Assembly (NCBI GenBank): GCA_025456165.1
Contig: JALOLI010000047.1
Location: 1-7,799, forward strand
From: Acidimicrobiia bacterium
GTDB taxonomy: Bacteria; Actinomycetota; Acidimicrobiia; UBA5794; UBA11373
Length of the DNA stretch: 7,799 nucleotides
Direction: 5' to 3'
This document shows positions 6,303 to 7,799 of the stretch, one piece after another; position 1 is the stretch's first letter; every line of letters begins with the position of its first letter. Below the pieces are notes generated by a model. It saw only the letters and a program-made list of their open reading frames with translations, was not told the DNA's origin and did no database searches. A program made the position numbers and the translations under genes.

Positions 6303-7708
6303 GCCCTCTGCCCGCCACCGCCGGCGAGATCGCCGCCGCGGTGGCCGCAAGAGAGGTGACCGCGAGCGCCATCGTCGCCGCCCACCTGACCGCCATCGAT
6401 CGGCGCGGCGACCTGAATGCCTTCACCCTGGTCGACGCCGCGGGCGCCGGGGCGGCGGCCGCCGCCCTGGACCGCCGTCTCGCCGCCGGCCGGCCCGCCG
6501 GCCCCCTGGCCGGGGTGCCCGTTGCCCTCAAGGACCTCATCGACCAGGCCGGCCTCCCCACCACCTGCGGGTCCTCCTTCTACCGGAGGGTTGCGGCGGA
6601 ATCCGCCACCGTGGTGGGCCGCCTGGAAGCGGCGGGAGCGATCATCCTGGGCCGCGCCGGCCTGCACGAATTCGCCTTCGGCTTCTCCAGCGAGAACCCC
6701 TGGTGGGGGCCGGTGCGCAACCCCTGGGACCCCGGCACCTCGGCGGGGGGATCGTCGGGAGGCTCAGCAGCCGCCGTGGCCGGCGGCCTGGCGGCGGTGG
6801 GGATCGGCACCGACACCGGGGGCTCGGTCCGGGTGCCGGCCGCCCTCTGCGGCCTGGTGGGACTCAAGGTCACCCACGGCCGCATCCCCCTCACCGGCGT
6901 GTTCCCCCTGGCCCCCTCGCTGGACACCGTCGGCCCTCTGACCCGCACCGTGGGCGATGCCGCCCTGGTGTACCTGGCCCTGGCCGGCCCAGACCCTGCC
7001 GATCGGTGGTCGCGACCCGGGCCGGTCGAAGCGCCGGCCGGCCCCGCCGACCCGGCTCGCCTGCGCTTCGCCGTGCCCCTCCCCTGGGCCGCCCACCCCC
7101 TGTCCCGCGAGGTGCTCCACGGTTTCCGCTTCGCCCTGGAGGCCCTGGGCCGGACCGGGGCTCAGGTGGAGCAGGTGCAGTGCCCCGACCTGGCCCCTCC
7201 CGGCCTCATCGAGGAGTCCACCTATCCCGAAGCGGCAGCGGTGCACCGCGCCTGGATGCAGGCCCACCCGGAGCGCTACGGGGCCGACGTGCGCCTCCGC
7301 CTCGAGCGGGCCCTGGTCATGGGACCCGCCGAGCACGCCGCCGGCCGGGCCTGGCGGGCCCGAGTACGCCGCGCCCTCGACTCCCTCCTTGCCCGCCACG
7401 ACGCCGTGCTCCTCCCGACCACGGCGGTGACCCGCAAGGAGATCGGGAGAGACACGGTGCCGACCGAGGAGGGCCCGCTGCCCTACCGGCGGGCCCTGTC
7501 CACCTTCACCGCCCCGGTGAACCACGGTGGGCACCCCGCGCTGGCCCTGCCCTTGGCCGCACCCACCGGCTTCCCCAACGAGCCGCCACCGTCGCTGCAG
7601 GTGATCGGGCGCCGCGGCGGGGAGCATCTCCTGCTGGAGATCGGCCTGGGCCTGGAGGAGGCCGGAATCGTGGGGTTCCGGTGGCCGGAGGGCGCTGCGC
7701 AACCCTGA
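6299..7708 (+). CDS. Amidase signature family hydrolase
   Basis: This 469-residue amidase-signature enzyme hydrolyses carboxamides by a Ser-cisSer-Lys mechanism. Lys78 (in VALKDLID), Ser152 (in GGSSGGS) and nucleophile Ser176 (in GTDTGGSVR) form the triad. The 24-residue spacing from Ser152 to Ser176 equals that of Ser217 to Ser241 in fatty acid amide hydrolase. The N-terminal helices before GPLAGVPVALKD and the segment VGLKVTHGRIPLTG (187-200) are also typical. GatA is the main alternative, but there is no gatB or gatC next to it and the C-terminus (FTAPVNHGGHPALALPL, then PSLQVIGRR) is more like general amidases; the substrate is unknown. The start is the GTG that overlaps the lipoprotein stop as GTGA. 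The frame is open further upstream, but that part is a shadow of the lipoprotein gene. No signal peptide is seen. No Shine-Dalgarno lies at normal distance, so translation is probably coupled to the upstream gene. Confidence 0.92.
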   Translation: MSPLPATAGEIAAAVAAREVTASAIVAAHLTAIDRRGDLNAFTLVDAAGAGAAAAALDRRLAAGRPAGPLAGVPVALKDLIDQAGLPTTCGSSFYRRVAAESATVVGRLEAAGAIILGRAGLHEFAFGFSSENPWWGPVRNPWDPGTSAGGSSGGSAAAVAGGLAAVGIGTDTGGSVRVPAALCGLVGLKVTHGRIPLTGVFPLAPSLDTVGPLTRTVGDAALVYLALAGPDPADRWSRPGPVEAPAGPADPARLRFAVPLPWAAHPLSREVLHGFRFALEALGRTGAQVEQVQCPDLAPPGLIEESTYPEAAAVHRAWMQAHPERYGADVRLRLERALVMGPAEHAAGRAWRARVRRALDSLLARHDAVLLPTTAVTRKEIGRDTVPTEEGPLPYRRALSTFTAPVNHGGHPALALPLAAPTGFPNEPPPSLQVIGRRGGEHLLLEIGLGLEEAGIVGFRWPEGAAQP

Positions 7709-7733
7709 ACCGACAGGGGCCGATCCCGCGACC

Positions 7734-7772
7734 GGCCTTGCCCCAAGGGCCATCGGCACCTTGGCCGTGCCG
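7734..7772 (+). terminator. Pair of small hairpins after the amidase gene, possible terminator region
   Basis: Bases 7736-7740 pair with 7744-7748 (CCTTG/CAAGG, extended by two G-C pairs past a bulge). Bases 7754-7759 pair with 7767-7772 (CGGCAC/GTGCCG, 7-base loop). No T-run follows. They lie 25-64 bases past the amidase stop, where operon termination would be expected. In GC-rich DNA such short stems arise by chance, so the role is tentative. Confidence 0.35.
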
Positions 7773-7782
7773 CCTCGCGCCA

Positions 7783-7788
7783 TAGAAT
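7783..7788 (+). promoter_or_regulatory. Candidate -10 box (TAGAAT) for a gene beyond the right edge
   Basis: TAGAAT is the closest match to a consensus -10 (TATAAT/TANNNT) in the intergenic DNA here. It is followed by CATCTC, the same NNNCTC arrangement as the boxes at 2828 and 5184. The window ends 11 bases later with no start codon reached, so the gene it would serve is not visible. Confidence 0.4.
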
Positions 7789-7799
7789 CATCTCACCAG

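Noticed and set aside
6482..6515. Dense GCCGGC palindromes as a possible regulatory site
   Set aside because: They lie inside the amidase coding region and follow from Ala/Gly/Arg codon choice at high GC.
6299..7708. Amidase as GatA of the tRNA amidotransferase
   Set aside because: No gatB or gatC nearby and the C-terminal motifs differ from GatA; a stand-alone amidase fits better.
6703..7785. 360-residue plus-strand frame overlapping the amidase gene
   Set aside because: It is Arg/Pro/Gly-rich out-of-frame translation. The amidase frame holds the full catalytic triad and normal length.

Overview
This window looks like an ordinary chromosomal stretch from a very GC-rich bacterium, roughly 70% G+C or more by eye. 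It is most likely a member of the Actinomycetota. The support is the base composition, plus-strand genes with no Shine-Dalgarno that start just downstream of TAGNNT boxes (leaderless style), and a secreted lipoprotein with a long Thr-rich linker. Acidimicrobiia or a related deep lineage would fit, but the sequence alone does not settle the class. There are five complete protein genes. I see no rRNA, tRNA, CRISPR array, insertion sequence, integrase or phage gene.

Left part, minus strand (about 34-2804): a two-gene glycogen operon, glgC (ADP-glucose pyrophosphorylase) then glgA (glycogen synthase), joined by a one-base TGATG overlap. Glucose-1-phosphate plus ATP gives ADP-glucose, and the next enzyme adds that glucose to an alpha-1,4-glucan. 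A perfect 15-bp hairpin lies 19 bp past the glgA stop. Two details stand out. GlgC has the C-terminal architecture of the cyanobacterial/plant enzymes, including counterparts of their activator-binding basic residues. GlgA lacks both lysines (Lys15 and Lys277 of E. coli) known from ADP-glucose-site labelling and mutagenesis, while keeping the other catalytic residues.

Centre and right, plus strand (about 2828-7708): a divergently transcribed set of three genes. These are a penicillin-acylase-family Ntn hydrolase without a signal peptide, a DUF3048/YerB-type lipoprotein, and an amidase-signature hydrolase whose GTG start overlaps the lipoprotein stop by four bases. Two unrelated amide-bond hydrolases thus flank an envelope lipoprotein. 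A shared role in amide or peptide-like substrate turnover or the cell envelope is possible but not shown.

The last 91 bases hold small hairpins and a strong TAGAAT box that probably serves a gene starting just beyond the window. I found no clearly new multi-gene system. The best leads are the unusual GlgA donor site, the cyanobacterial-type GlgC, the hydrolase-lipoprotein-hydrolase cluster, and a repeated TAGNNT-NNN-CTC start signature.
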